From Pelistega ratti (GTDB taxonomy: Bacteria; Pseudomonadota; Gammaproteobacteria; Burkholderiales; Burkholderiaceae_B): 64,000 nt of DNA. The stretch spans positions 558,001 to 622,000 of the forward strand of contig NZ_CP047165.1 of assembly GCF_009833965.1 (NCBI RefSeq), in the 5' to 3' direction. Of the stretch, positions 26,082-35,929 are shown piece after piece. The position numbers and the translations under genes are program-made. A model generated the notes under the pieces. That model searched no databases and was not told the DNA's origin. It saw only the letters and a list, made by a program, of their open reading frames with translations. Positions within the stretch are counted from its first letter, which is position 1, and each line of letters opens with the position of its first letter.

Positions 26082-28272
26082 GATTATTTCCTTTTTCTTC
26101 TAGTTGTTTGGCAGTGGTGGCAACCTGTGCTTTATTGTCAGCGGCTTTTGCTTCCTGCTCATTTTTTCTTAAATGCTCTAAAACAGCATCTCTTGGCCCA
26201 TCAATCACCACTTTACCATTATCCATCACAATAATGCGATTCACAATTTTGAGTACCTGTGGGCGATGTGTCACAACGATTAACGTACGATTACCTATCC
26301 AACGTGCTAGGGCTTGTAGTACCATTTCTTCTGAACCTTGGTCTAAATCACTCGTTGGTTCATCTAATAACACAACCCTAGGATCACGAATGGTTAGACG
26401 TGCTAAGGCAACTAATTGTTTTTGACCACCCGATAAACCCATGCCATTTTCACCTAAAGGCATATCTAAACCACGTGGATGGGCTCTCACTAAACCATCT
26501 AAACCAAAACGGTGTAAGGCAACAATCAACTCTTGATCACTAGAAAAGTTGTCTGTACGGGCAATATCCAAGTTTTCACGCAATGTTCCCAAGAATAAAC
26601 GGGGGCTTTGTCCTAATAAGGCAATTTGGTTACGCACATAATTAGGCTCAATTTGCCGTAGATCAATATTATCTAAAGCAACTCCCCCACTTTGTGGTTC
26701 ATATAAGCCAGAAGCTAGCTTGAGCATGGTACTTTTACCGCTACCAATACGACCTAAGATAGCCACTTTCTCACCTGGGTTAATATTAATGGTAACACCA
26801 GAAACCGCTTTAGGTGCTTCTTTATTGTATTGGAAATTCACTTTATTAAAGCTAATTTTCCCTTGTGCTTGTTTTAATGTAATATATTTGCGTTCCGTAT
26901 CACGATCAATCGGTCGAGAGACAATCTCATCTACCCCTTTTAGGGCAAGACGTGCTTGTTGGAAACGTGTCGCTAAACCCGCAATTTGTGCTAATGGCGC
27001 TAAGGCTCTTCCTGATAGAATAACGGATGCGATTAATGCCCCCATTGAGATACGGCTTGTTTCATCGGTGCTGTGAATAAGGTAAGTCCCTAAAATCACT
27101 AAAAACACCGTATTTAATTGTTGCATAGCAACCGAGAAATTTACAACAAGACTACTCAAATCTTTTACCTTAATTTGAGAAACAGCTGTCTTAGCGGTGT
27201 ACATATCCCAACGTTGTTGCGCCCAGTTTGTTGCATTATTCGCTTTTAGGGTTTCAATACCATCTAACGCTTCCACAATCAAGCCTTGACGTTGTGAACT
27301 TTCACGCATAGATTCATTGATTTTTGCAGCTAATTTGGGTTGAATAAGAATACCTGCAATAATCACTGTTGGAATAATCAAGGCAGGCACAATTGCTAAT
27401 GCACCACCGATTAAATAAATCACAAAAACAAATAAGAGCAAGAAGGGTAAATCCACAAGCACTAATAAACTTGCACTGGTCATAAACTCACGCACTGACT
27501 CAAAATCGCGTAAGTTATTCGCATAAGAACCTGATGAAACAGGTTTATCAATTAAGCGCAATGCCATTACTCGTCTAAATAAGGCAGCACTAATAATCAA
27601 ATCAGCCTTCTTCCCTGCGATATCCGTAAGATGTCCACGGATCATTTTTGCCATAAACTCAAAGCTAATCGCCAGTACAACCCCAATACTCAATGCCCAA
27701 AGTGTTTCATAGGTTTTGTTAGGTATCACCCTGTCATAAACATTCATCACATAGAGTGAGCTGACCAATGCCAGAAAGTTAATAATAAAGGTAGCTAAAA
27801 TTACTTGTCCATAATAGGCTTTAAATCGCCAAATCACTTTCCAGAACCATGATTTAGGCAAATGATATTCTGGTAATTCTGAACGAATATCAGATGCCAT
27901 TTTTTGTTTGATAAACCAGCAATATCCCAAGTACAGCTGACTTAATTCTTGATACGTCAATACTTTTTTGACATCTTCGGTTTGCTGTACATGAAAAACT
28001 CTATTGGTACCTGAGCCTTCTATCTTGGTAATAATCAGTGCTTCTTCATTATGCAAAATCGCAATCACAGGTGTTGCTAGGCTGGGAATATCTGTTAAAG
28101 CACGTTTTGAAATAGAGTTTTCAAAACCATAGGTTCTTAATACTTCAATCAAGGATTGATAATTAATGGAATTATTGGTATTTCTAACCACTTGAGCGGT
28201 TAATGTTTCTTGAGACACAGGATTACCATATATTTGTGTCATCAACGATAGGTGTTCAATAATAGATTTCAT
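26074..28272 (-). CDS. Type I secretion ABC exporter (LapB/HlyB-like) with C39-like domain
   Basis: The protein is 732 residues. Residues 1-~130 form a C39-peptidase-like domain without the catalytic Cys, as in HlyB, so it probably binds rather than cleaves the substrate. Six membrane helices occupy ~155-420. The ATPase domain has Walker A (GRIGSGKST), the signature LSGGQKQ, Walker B (VVLLDEPTSDLD) and the switch His (VVTHRPQ). The C-terminal tail is Lys/Glu/Ala-rich. The gene starts 15 bp after the TolC-like gene and overlaps the HlyD gene. It energises one-step export of the RTX/BapA-like adhesins. Confidence 0.95.
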   Translation of the reverse strand: MKSIIEHLSLMTQIYGNPVSQETLTAQVVRNTNNSINYQSLIEVLRTYGFENSISKRALTDIPSLATPVIAILHNEEALIITKIEGSGTNRVFHVQQTEDVKKVLTYQELSQLYLGYCWFIKQKMASDIRSELPEYHLPKSWFWKVIWRFKAYYGQVILATFIINFLALVSSLYVMNVYDRVIPNKTYETLWALSIGVVLAISFEFMAKMIRGHLTDIAGKKADLIISAALFRRVMALRLIDKPVSSGSYANNLRDFESVREFMTSASLLVLVDLPFLLLFVFVIYLIGGALAIVPALIIPTVIIAGILIQPKLAAKINESMRESSQRQGLIVEALDGIETLKANNATNWAQQRWDMYTAKTAVSQIKVKDLSSLVVNFSVAMQQLNTVFLVILGTYLIHSTDETSRISMGALIASVILSGRALAPLAQIAGLATRFQQARLALKGVDEIVSRPIDRDTERKYITLKQAQGKISFNKVNFQYNKEAPKAVSGVTININPGEKVAILGRIGSGKSTMLKLASGLYEPQSGGVALDNIDLRQIEPNYVRNQIALLGQSPRLFLGTLRENLDIARTDNFSSDQELIVALHRFGLDGLVRAHPRGLDMPLGENGMGLSGGQKQLVALARLTIRDPRVVLLDEPTSDLDQGSEEMVLQALARWIGNRTLIVVTHRPQVLKIVNRIIVMDNGKVVIDGPRDAVLEHLRKNEQEAKAADNKAQVATTAKQLEEKGNNHE

Positions 28273-28287
28273 ACGATTCTTTTTTCG

Positions 28288-29568
28288 TTACTTTTTAGTC
28301 GAAGATTGATTGGATGAAGAGGATTTATCGGTAAATCCTACCCATTCGGTGACACGGGCTTGAGAAACCAAATAGAGCAAAGCTGCATCACGAAAATCAT
28401 TATGTGCAGCCACTCTTGCCGCTTGAACATTGGTTAATTCTTGGTAAGAGTCCAATAAATCAATGAGTGTTCGACTGGCAATGCTAAACTTTAATTCGTT
28501 ATCATTCACCACATTTTCTTGCAGTTTAATTTGTTTTTTAGTCACCGCCATTAATTGTTCATTTCGGTGCATATCCGCTTCTGAGGTCAAGGCTTGCTCT
28601 TTAGCCGTTAGTTCAATTTCTTGTAACCTCGCTTCTGCTACCCGTTGAGAATAAAAACTTTGTTGTTCGGTATATTTAGCCGCTGGATTAAAAATATCCC
28701 AAGAAGCACTTAGATACAACTCATGCTCTCGGCGAGAGACATTCCCCTCTAAATTAATCGCTGGCATTCGTCTTGCTGCCGCCGCTTTTACCGCTGCACG
28801 CGCACTTTCTGACTCTTGCTGTTGTGCTAAATAAGAAGGGGTTGTTTTAATATCAGGGTTTTTGTACTGCTTAGTAAAAGAAGCTGCTGTTACCTTAACA
28901 AAAGGATCGATTAGGTCTTCTGGTTCTAAGACGCGTGGTGTATAACGGCTTAAACGATTTAGTGCAGTATGCATAATCCGCTTTTGAGACAAGATAGTCG
29001 ATTCTACTTGATTACGGCGAGATAAGGCTTCGTTTACATCTGAATAACGACCTTCATCATGGCGAGCAATCACCTCTAAATCACCCAAGATTTTTTCATG
29101 ACGAACTAAACTCTCTTCGTAAATGGCAATATTTTCTTTGGCTCTAAGGGCAGTTAAATATAATTGTGCAATTTGTTGCCCTAATAGTTCGCGTGTTTCG
29201 TCATATCGATGCTCATAATAACCTTCTCTAAAGCGATCACGTTCAACCTCAGCTTCAATCGCTCCCCATGCATATAGATTCAATCGTCCTACCACACTTG
29301 GACCAGAGCGTCTTTCACTGGTATAGACATGTTTTTGATTGATAACAGATGTACCAGCAAGTGAAATAATAGGATAATGCCCTGCTTCAGAGATTTTCGT
29401 TTGACTTTGTGCTACTTGAATATTTGCTTTTGCTTCATCTAAAGTAGGATCTAAAGTAAATGCTTGTTTTAACACTTCCTTTAATGGCATTGCAACTGCT
29501 GAGGGCATCTGCATAAACAAACATCCTGCTAATAGTAGGTAGCATTTTTTATACATCATACGTTTCAT
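28288..29568 (-). CDS. TolC-family outer-membrane channel of type I secretion system
   Basis: The 426-residue protein has a signal peptide ending near residue 26 (PSAVA). It contains two OEP-type helical repeats (LKEVLKQAFTLDPTLDEAKANIQVAQSQ and its C-terminal counterpart ending SYQELTNVQAARVAAHNDF). It resembles the LapE/AggA branch of TolC proteins that accompany LapB/LapC-type exporters. It is the first gene of the three-gene secretion operon; the next gene begins 15 bp later. The C-terminus is Ser-rich. Confidence 0.92.
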   Translation of the reverse strand: MKRMMYKKCYLLLAGCLFMQMPSAVAMPLKEVLKQAFTLDPTLDEAKANIQVAQSQTKISEAGHYPIISLAGTSVINQKHVYTSERRSGPSVVGRLNLYAWGAIEAEVERDRFREGYYEHRYDETRELLGQQIAQLYLTALRAKENIAIYEESLVRHEKILGDLEVIARHDEGRYSDVNEALSRRNQVESTILSQKRIMHTALNRLSRYTPRVLEPEDLIDPFVKVTAASFTKQYKNPDIKTTPSYLAQQQESESARAAVKAAAARRMPAINLEGNVSRREHELYLSASWDIFNPAAKYTEQQSFYSQRVAEARLQEIELTAKEQALTSEADMHRNEQLMAVTKKQIKLQENVVNDNELKFSIASRTLIDLLDSYQELTNVQAARVAAHNDFRDAALLYLVSQARVTEWVGFTDKSSSSNQSSTKK

Positions 29569-29715
29569 CTTTTTCCTTTTCTGAACATATCTTTTTATGA
29601 TGGCGCTATTTATATTATCTTATGTTTTTCATAACAAAACAATTTACATGAATTTGCATAAAGTTACATAAAATAGCCTTTATTTCATCCTCATAAAATT
29701 ATTAACCATTGATAC

Positions 29716-31341
29716 CTAAAAGGTTGTTCCTAATTGGAATTGGAACTGTTGTTTCTGATCCCCAGGCTTTGCATGAATAGGTGCACCATAGGAAAGCTGT
29801 AATGGCCCAATAGGCGACTCCCATGAAATACCTACCCCTGCGGAATAGCGCCAACCACAAGGGTCTTTAACAATACCACCTCGTGAAGCATTACCATTGG
29901 TACAAAGATGGCTTTTATTTGTGCCAACCTTACCTGCATCGGCAAAAATAAACCATCGCCATGAAGGATCAACCTTAACTATCGGGAAGGGCAAAAAGAG
30001 TTGCATATTCGCTACGACTCGATAGCTTCCCCCTAAATAATCACCTGAAACAGGATCTCTAGGGCCTAATGAAAAACCATCATAACCACGTACTGAACCA
30101 ATACCACCCGCATGAAGATTTTTAATCACAGGAAATGTTCTCTTCTGATTATAGGCACGTCCCCAGTCGGCTTGACCTTTAATGGCAAATGTGTAGCCAT
30201 TACCAAAGCTCCAAAAAGACTGTTGCTCTGCACTAAGTAGGTAGTAGCGTAAATCACCCATGCTAACTTTAGCTGAAACGGTACTTAGCGATCCTTTTCG
30301 GGGGGCTACTATACTATCCCTAGAATCCGATGTCCATGTAGCATCTAGTATTACTGATCGCGTATTGCTACCATATGCTTGGATAAATTGCCGATGGGTT
30401 AATGAGAAAGGATGCCCTGCTTTGGGTAACTTCACACGACTATGCTCAAAAGTTGCCCCCAATATAATGTTATCGGTGCTCGATAATGGCAATGTAAAAT
30501 CAACCCCTATTCCCAGATTACGCACTTCATATGAATAATGGCGATGATAGTCTTTTTCATTATAGGGTCTATCTAAATTGTAATAGGCATAGATAGAACG
30601 GCTAATCCCCGATGCTGTCCAATAGGGGTCTGTATAAACAAGTGTTGCATAGCGATTATAACGAGAGGCTTTGGCAGATAAAGAAAGGTTTGTGCCTGTA
30701 CCAAAGATATTTTCACGGCTCATTCTCACAAAACCCGATACTTTATCGGTAGAACTATACCCAATACCAAAGGAGACTTTTGTGCGTTCACTCTCTTTGA
30801 TATAAATCTTCACATCCACATAATTATCAGGTTTAGGCGTAAGAATATAATGAATATCTACCCCGTAATCCCCTTTATCAGAATATGCTTTACGAATGGC
30901 TTCAATCACCCCTCGCAGAAGAACAGGATGATAGAATTCACCCTCACCAAAACCTTGCTCTTTAACGGATTGAATAATTTCAGCTCGGCTAAAAGCAGTC
31001 ATACCATCAAGGCTAATAGAGGCAATCTTAGGGCGTTCATCAACTTTGATAACAATCACACCCTTTTCATAGTGCATTCTGACTTTATCAAATAAGCCTG
31101 TTGCATATAAATTTTGTAAAGTTTCCGTCTCGTCTTCTACGGTAAAGGTAGCACCTACTTTTGCAGGAATAGCCGCAAAAATATCGGCGGCATTGCTATT
31201 GTAAATTCCTACCAATTGAACATCTTTGACAATAAAAGGCTCAAAGGCGAATGCCATGGGAGAAGTAGCTACAACTAATCCCCCTGCGATGACTAAGCGG
31301 TTAAGATAATGTTTCAAAGTACAAAAAGTCATTTTATTCAT
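29716..31341 (-). CDS. Short BamA/Omp85-like protein with two POTRA domains
   Basis: The 541-residue protein has a cleavable signal peptide (to ~residue 32, MAFAF). Two POTRA domains follow at ~33-105 (VKDVQLVGIYNSNAADIF, LYATGLFDKVRM) and ~106-190 (IASISLDGMTAFSRAEI). A 16-strand Omp85 barrel has the diagnostic VRGYDGFSLGPRD motif and a GPLQLSYGAPI strand. The two POTRAs resemble POTRA1-2 of BamA, but POTRA3-5 are missing; BamA is usually close to 800 residues. It is more like a paralogue than the essential BamA. It lies 147 bp upstream of the secretion operon on the same strand. Its substrate is unknown; help with the TolC-like channel or another surface protein is speculation. Confidence 0.85.
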   Translation of the reverse strand: MNKMTFCTLKHYLNRLVIAGGLVVATSPMAFAFEPFIVKDVQLVGIYNSNAADIFAAIPAKVGATFTVEDETETLQNLYATGLFDKVRMHYEKGVIVIKVDERPKIASISLDGMTAFSRAEIIQSVKEQGFGEGEFYHPVLLRGVIEAIRKAYSDKGDYGVDIHYILTPKPDNYVDVKIYIKESERTKVSFGIGYSSTDKVSGFVRMSRENIFGTGTNLSLSAKASRYNRYATLVYTDPYWTASGISRSIYAYYNLDRPYNEKDYHRHYSYEVRNLGIGVDFTLPLSSTDNIILGATFEHSRVKLPKAGHPFSLTHRQFIQAYGSNTRSVILDATWTSDSRDSIVAPRKGSLSTVSAKVSMGDLRYYLLSAEQQSFWSFGNGYTFAIKGQADWGRAYNQKRTFPVIKNLHAGGIGSVRGYDGFSLGPRDPVSGDYLGGSYRVVANMQLFLPFPIVKVDPSWRWFIFADAGKVGTNKSHLCTNGNASRGGIVKDPCGWRYSAGVGISWESPIGPLQLSYGAPIHAKPGDQKQQFQFQLGTTF

Positions 31342-31517
31342 TTATTACGTTTATCTACTTACTATTTTATTCCATAAGTAAAAAATTATTAAAAATTTTA
31401 TCCATTTTTAATAATTTTCTATGAATTAATTCTTTTAATCTTTCTCTTTATTACGTTACATTTTTTCAATAAAATAAAAATCTTATTGAAGACAAAAACG
31501 TTTTACCCTCATCTTGT

Positions 31518-33533
31518 TTACTGTAATAACCACTTCTCTTTTAGCGCATTTAGCTTATCGCGTGTAGCAGCAGCTTGTTCAAATTCTAAGTTTTTCGCAA
31601 AATCCATCATTTGTTTTTCTAAACGTTTTAGCTCTTTAGCAACCGCTTTTTCATCAGAGAATGAAATATCAGTTGCTATATCTTGAGCGGTTTCTGTCGC
31701 CGGCATTAGCACACCATCAATCAATTCTTTCACTGCTTTTACAACCCCTTTAGGTGTAATACCATGTTCTTGATTGAACTGTATCTGCTTTTGTCGTCGT
31801 CTTTCTGTTTCATCCATCGCTTTTTGCATGGAGTCCGTTATTTTATCAGCATATAAGATAGCTTTGCCATGTAAATTACGCGCAGCACGACCAATTGTTT
31901 GAATTAAGCTACGTTCTGACCGTAAAAAACCCTCTTTATCGGCATCCAAAATCGCAACAAGAGAAACTTCTGGAATATCCAAGCCTTCTCGCAACAAGTT
32001 AATCCCTACCAGCACATCAAAATGCCCTAAACGTAAATCGCGGATAATTTCAACCCTTTCTACGGTATCAATATCAGAATGTAAATACCGCACTCGAAGC
32101 TGATTTTCGGTAAGATAATCCGTCAAATCTTCTGCCATACGTTTTGTTAACGTGGTGACTAATACACGCTCTCCATTGGCAATACGCAATTTTGCCTCAC
32201 CTAGTAAATCATCCACTTGTGTTAAAGCAGGTCTTACTTCTACCACTGGATCGACTAAACCTGTTGGACGAACCACTTGTTCAACAATATTATCCGCGTG
32301 TTCATTTTCATATTCCGCAGGGGTTGCCGATACAAAAATAGACTGCCGCATCCGTTGCTCAAACTCTTCCATTTTAAGTGGACGGTTATCTAATGCACTG
32401 GGCAGACGAAAACCAAATTGCACCAAGGTTTCTTTACGAGAGCGGTCACCACGATACATTGCTCTTAATTGTCCCATCATGACATGGCTTTCATCAAAAA
32501 ACATAATGGCATCTTTGGGTAAATAATCAATTAACGTCGGTGGCGCTTCACCGGGTGCGGCTCCTGACAAGTGACGTGAGTAGTTCTCAATACCTTTGCA
32601 AAACCCTAATTCTTGCAGCATTTCTAAATCAAATCGTGTCCGTTGTTCAATGCGTTGCGCTTCTACTAATTGCTGATTATCTAAAAAAAACTTCACTCTA
32701 TCGCGCAGCTCTTCTTTAATGGTTTCTATTGCTCGTAGAATGGTTTCTCTCGGGGTAACATAATGTGAACTTGGATAAATGGTAAAGCGAATCACATTTT
32801 GTCGAACTTTACCTGTTAAGGGATCAAACAGCTCAATTCGCTCTATCTCATCATCAAAGAGGTTAAGTCGTACCGCCAATTCAGGGCTTTCAGCAGGGAA
32901 TATATCAATCGTATCACCGCGTACCCGAAAATGTCCTCGTGTAAACTCTACATCATTACGCTCATATTGCATCGCAACAAGGCGCGCCAAAATATCTTGT
33001 CGAGAAATCGTATCGCCCTCTCTCACTATCAATATCATGGCATGATAATCAGATGGATTACCAATACCATAAATGGTTGATACTGTTCCGACAATAATAG
33101 TATCGCGCCGTTCTAATAGGCTTTTAGTGGCAGATAAACGCATTTGCTCGATATGTTCATTAATATTTGAATCTTTTTCAATAAACAAATCTCGGCTGGG
33201 GACATATGCCTCTGGTTGATAGTAATCATAGTAAGAGACAAAATACTCTACTGCATTTTTTGGAAAAAACTCTCGCATTTCAGCATATAACTGCGCTGCC
33301 AGTGTCTTATTTGGCGCAAGAATCAAGGCAGGTCGTCCTAATCGAGCAATCGTATTGGCCATTGTATAGGTCTTACCTGAACCTGTTACCCCTAATAGTG
33401 TTTGGTACATTAGACCATCTTCTACCCCTTCTACTAGTTTTTCTATCGCATTGGGTTGATCCCCTGCTGGAGGGTAAGGTTGATAAAGTTGAAAGGGACT
33501 ATTAGGAAATGCAACGAAACTTGCTTTACTCAT
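31518..33533 (-). CDS. uvrB: Excinuclease ABC subunit B
   Basis: The 671-residue UvrB is of normal family length. Walker A GVTGSGKT is at 48-55, the damage-probing beta-hairpin is in [16 protein letters not shown], the DEAD-like FFDESHV follows, helicase motifs V/VI include GRAARN, and the C-terminal UVR motif ([18 protein letters not shown]) contacts UvrC. It loads on damage with UvrA and recruits UvrC in nucleotide excision repair. Its 79-bp divergent region towards tyrB shows no CTG-N10-CAG LexA box, so SOS control is not evident here. Confidence 0.98.
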   Translation of the reverse strand: MSKASFVAFPNSPFQLYQPYPPAGDQPNAIEKLVEGVEDGLMYQTLLGVTGSGKTYTMANTIARLGRPALILAPNKTLAAQLYAEMREFFPKNAVEYFVSYYDYYQPEAYVPSRDLFIEKDSNINEHIEQMRLSATKSLLERRDTIIVGTVSTIYGIGNPSDYHAMILIVREGDTISRQDILARLVAMQYERNDVEFTRGHFRVRGDTIDIFPAESPELAVRLNLFDDEIERIELFDPLTGKVRQNVIRFTIYPSSHYVTPRETILRAIETIKEELRDRVKFFLDNQQLVEAQRIEQRTRFDLEMLQELGFCKGIENYSRHLSGAAPGEAPPTLIDYLPKDAIMFFDESHVMMGQLRAMYRGDRSRKETLVQFGFRLPSALDNRPLKMEEFEQRMRQSIFVSATPAEYENEHADNIVEQVVRPTGLVDPVVEVRPALTQVDDLLGEAKLRIANGERVLVTTLTKRMAEDLTDYLTENQLRVRYLHSDIDTVERVEIIRDLRLGHFDVLVGINLLREGLDIPEVSLVAILDADKEGFLRSERSLIQTIGRAARNLHGKAILYADKITDSMQKAMDETERRRQKQIQFNQEHGITPKGVVKAVKELIDGVLMPATETAQDIATDISFSDEKAVAKELKRLEKQMMDFAKNLEFEQAAATRDKLNALKEKWLLQ

Positions 33534-33612
33534 GCTATCATTTATGGGAATGTTAATTTAATCGCTTATTTTAACAATCTTTTCTTTTTATTTACTTTGA
33601 TAGTGGAATATC

Positions 33613-34809
33613 ATGTCTATTTTTTCAAATGTTGAACTCGCTCCTCGCGATCCTATTCTTGGTCTTAATGAACAATATAATGCCGATACTCGTCCTACAA
33701 AAGTGAATTTGGGAGTCGGTGTTTACTATGATGCTGAGGGACGCTTACCTGTTCTTAAAGCCGTCCAAATTGCTGAACAAGAACTTGCCAAAAAAGTTAG
33801 TCCTCGTGGTTATCTTCCTATTGAAGGGATTGCAACCTATGATAAAGGGGCTCAAGCACTTTTACTCGGTAAAGATAGCGAGTTAAGTAAAGCAGGACGC
33901 GCACTTACTTTTCAAGCGCTTGGTGGTACGGGTGCTTTAAAAATTGGGGCTGATTTCTTAAAACAAATTAACCCTAATGCCAATGTTCACATTAGTAATC
34001 CTAGCTGGGAAAACCACCGTGCTTTATTTGAGCGTGCGGGTTTCACTGTCAATAACTATCCTTATTATGATGCCAGCACACATGGTTTAGACTTTGCGGC
34101 TATGCTTGCCTATCTTGATACATTACCTGCTGGTGATATTGTTATTCTACACGCTTGCTGCCATAATCCTACAGGGGTAGATCCTAGCTTTGAACAATGG
34201 GAACAAATTGCCAATACAATTAAAGCAAAAGGTCTTATTCCTTTCCTTGACATTGCTTATCAAGGTTTTGGCGATGGGCTTGAAGAAGATGCCAAAGTCG
34301 TCAAACTTTTTGCACGTTTAGATATTCCTACTTTTGTTAGCTCTTCTTTCTCTAAATCATTCTCACTCTACGGTGAACGTGTTGGTGCATTAACGATTTT
34401 ATGTGCTTCTAAAGAAGAGGCTGATCGTGTATTAAGCCAAGTCAAACGTACTATTCGTACTAACTACTCTAACCCTCCTACTCATGGTGGTACAGTGGTA
34501 AGTATGGTCTTAAATAATGAAGAACTTTTTGCACAATGGGAAAGTGAATTAGCCGAAATGCGTGATCGTATTCGTTCTATGCGTTCTGCTTTAGTGCAAA
34601 AACTCAAAGAAAATGGGGTTACTCAAAACTTTGATTTTGTCCTTGCTCAACGCGGTATGTTCTCTTACTCTGGCTTGACACAAGCACAAGTAGAACGCTT
34701 GCGTAATGAACATGGTATTTATGCTGTTAATAGTGGTCGTATTTGTGTGGCAGCTTTAAATCCTAAAAATATTGATGCGGTTGCTAAAGCCATTGCATCG
34801 GTATTATAA
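33613..34809 (+). CDS. tyrB: Aromatic-amino-acid / aspartate aminotransferase
   Basis: The 398-residue class I fold aminotransferase has the PLP lysine in SSSFSKSFSLYGERVG (Lys248). The substrate/cofactor residues CHNPTG (183-188) and the Asp in FLDIAYQGF (213) are also present. The sequence is of the TyrB/AspC subgroup (SNPSWENH, YYDASTHGLDF). It transfers amino groups between glutamate and aromatic 2-oxo acids or oxaloacetate in the cytoplasm. uvrB and this gene are divergently adjacent, an order seen in Burkholderiales. TyrB versus AspC specificity cannot be decided from sequence. Confidence 0.93.
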   Translation: MSIFSNVELAPRDPILGLNEQYNADTRPTKVNLGVGVYYDAEGRLPVLKAVQIAEQELAKKVSPRGYLPIEGIATYDKGAQALLLGKDSELSKAGRALTFQALGGTGALKIGADFLKQINPNANVHISNPSWENHRALFERAGFTVNNYPYYDASTHGLDFAAMLAYLDTLPAGDIVILHACCHNPTGVDPSFEQWEQIANTIKAKGLIPFLDIAYQGFGDGLEEDAKVVKLFARLDIPTFVSSSFSKSFSLYGERVGALTILCASKEEADRVLSQVKRTIRTNYSNPPTHGGTVVSMVLNNEELFAQWESELAEMRDRIRSMRSALVQKLKENGVTQNFDFVLAQRGMFSYSGLTQAQVERLRNEHGIYAVNSGRICVAALNPKNIDAVAKAIASVL

Positions 34810-34868
34810 GAAATAGTTTATATTTCAAATAAAATAGTATAGATTTAATTTATATAAATTTATACGAT

Positions 34869-34902
34869 ATCCCTATTAGCCTGTGTTAATAGGGATTTTT
34901 TT
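34869..34902 (+). terminator. Intrinsic terminator after tyrB
   Basis: A 10-bp stem ATCCCTATTA/TAATAGGGAT (34869-34878 with 34887-34896) and an 8-nt loop are followed by a run of seven T. The rest of the 35-kb intergenic gap up to the lexA promoter shows no gene. Confidence 0.88.
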
Positions 34903-35099
34903 ATACTTATTGAAGTTAGGCTGTAAGTGAATTTATTAAAATATCTTAAAAGTATTCATATAAAAGTTCTGAAAATACTTTGTAAGTTGTCCGAGTAGTT
35001 TTACGCTATGTTTAGCACTTTTAATGAAAATTCTAAAATTTTATATTTATTCTATTGATAACTAAATCACTTAATCAGATTTATTATTTACTATTTTTC

Positions 35100-35127
35100 T
35101 TGCTTTTTCTGAAAAAACGAGTAAAAT
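35100..35127 (+). promoter_or_regulatory. lexA promoter
   Basis: TTGCTT (35100-35105) and TAAAAT (35122-35127) with a 16-bp spacer sit directly in front of the LexA box, so repressor binding would cover the start of transcription. Confidence 0.5.
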
Positions 35128-35129
35128 AA

Positions 35130-35145
35130 CTGTATATTCGTACAG
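35130..35145 (+). promoter_or_regulatory. LexA (SOS) box
   Basis: CTGTATATTCGTACAG is a canonical CTG-N10-CAG E. coli-type SOS box, extended by AA/TT flanks. It lies 12 bp before the lexA start codon and just after the predicted -10, indicating autorepression. Confidence 0.93.
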
Positions 35146-35157
35146 TTTATTGCCATT

Positions 35158-35913
35158 ATGTCTATTAAGCTCACCCCTCGCCAGAAAGAAGTCCTTAACC
35201 TTATCCAAGAGATTATTCATAAAACAGGTATTCCGCCTACACGTGCTGAACTTGCTCAATCACTTGGTTTTAAGTCTCCTAATGCCGCTGAAGACCATAT
35301 TCGTGCGCTTCACAAAAAAGGGGCTTTACTCCTTAGTCCGGGGGCTTCTCGTGGTATTCGGCTTAATCCTGATTTTTTTGAAAATAATACCGTTCTTAAT
35401 CAAACGACACCTATTACTGACAAAAGTATCCCTTCTTCCGAAAAATCAACCACGCATCACGCATCTGTTCGTCATACACTAGCCAAAACTGTCAATAAAG
35501 TCAGCGATTTTATTAAGGATACTCGCTTAACATTACCAGTTATTGGACGTGTCGCTGCTGGCTATCCTATTGATGCCATTGAACATCAAGAACAAGCTTT
35601 ACAGCTTGATCCTGCCTTATTTAGCGATCAACCCGATTATCTGCTCAAGGTAAAAGGTGAAAGCATGAAAAATATTGGCATCTTAGATGGTGATTTACTC
35701 GCCGTCAAAAAAACAAGTCATGTCCGTAATGGACAGATTGTGATTGCTCGCATTGAAGACGAAGTTACGGTAAAACGTTTTCAACGTTCAGGTAAGGTGA
35801 TTGAATTACTCCCTGAAAATGAGGATTTTCAACCCATTATTGTTGATGGCTCTCAATCTTTTGCCATTGAGGGAATTGCCGTTGGATTGATTCGTTCTAC
35901 CGCTTTGCATTAA
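35158..35913 (+). CDS. lexA: SOS repressor LexA, with long hinge
   Basis: Residues 2-69 form the winged helix-turn-helix ([29 protein letters not shown]). Residues ~131-250 form the S24 self-cleavage domain. The scissile Ala-Gly bond is in VAAGYP (134-135), and the catalytic pair is Ser169 (KGESM) and Lys206 (VTVKRF). At 251 residues it is longer than usual (about 200-220); the extra length is a polar hinge at ~70-125 with Ser/Thr-rich sequence. RecA-stimulated cleavage would derepress SOS genes, and the LexA box in its own promoter shows autoregulation. It is a single gene, convergent with the next. Confidence 0.97.
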   Translation: MSIKLTPRQKEVLNLIQEIIHKTGIPPTRAELAQSLGFKSPNAAEDHIRALHKKGALLLSPGASRGIRLNPDFFENNTVLNQTTPITDKSIPSSEKSTTHHASVRHTLAKTVNKVSDFIKDTRLTLPVIGRVAAGYPIDAIEHQEQALQLDPALFSDQPDYLLKVKGESMKNIGILDGDLLAVKKTSHVRNGQIVIARIEDEVTVKRFQRSGKVIELLPENEDFQPIIVDGSQSFAIEGIAVGLIRSTALH

Positions 35914-35929
35914 TTATTGGTATCCATGG

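Noticed and set aside
33534..33612. SOS box in front of uvrB
   Set aside because: No CTG-N10-CAG in the 79-bp gap.
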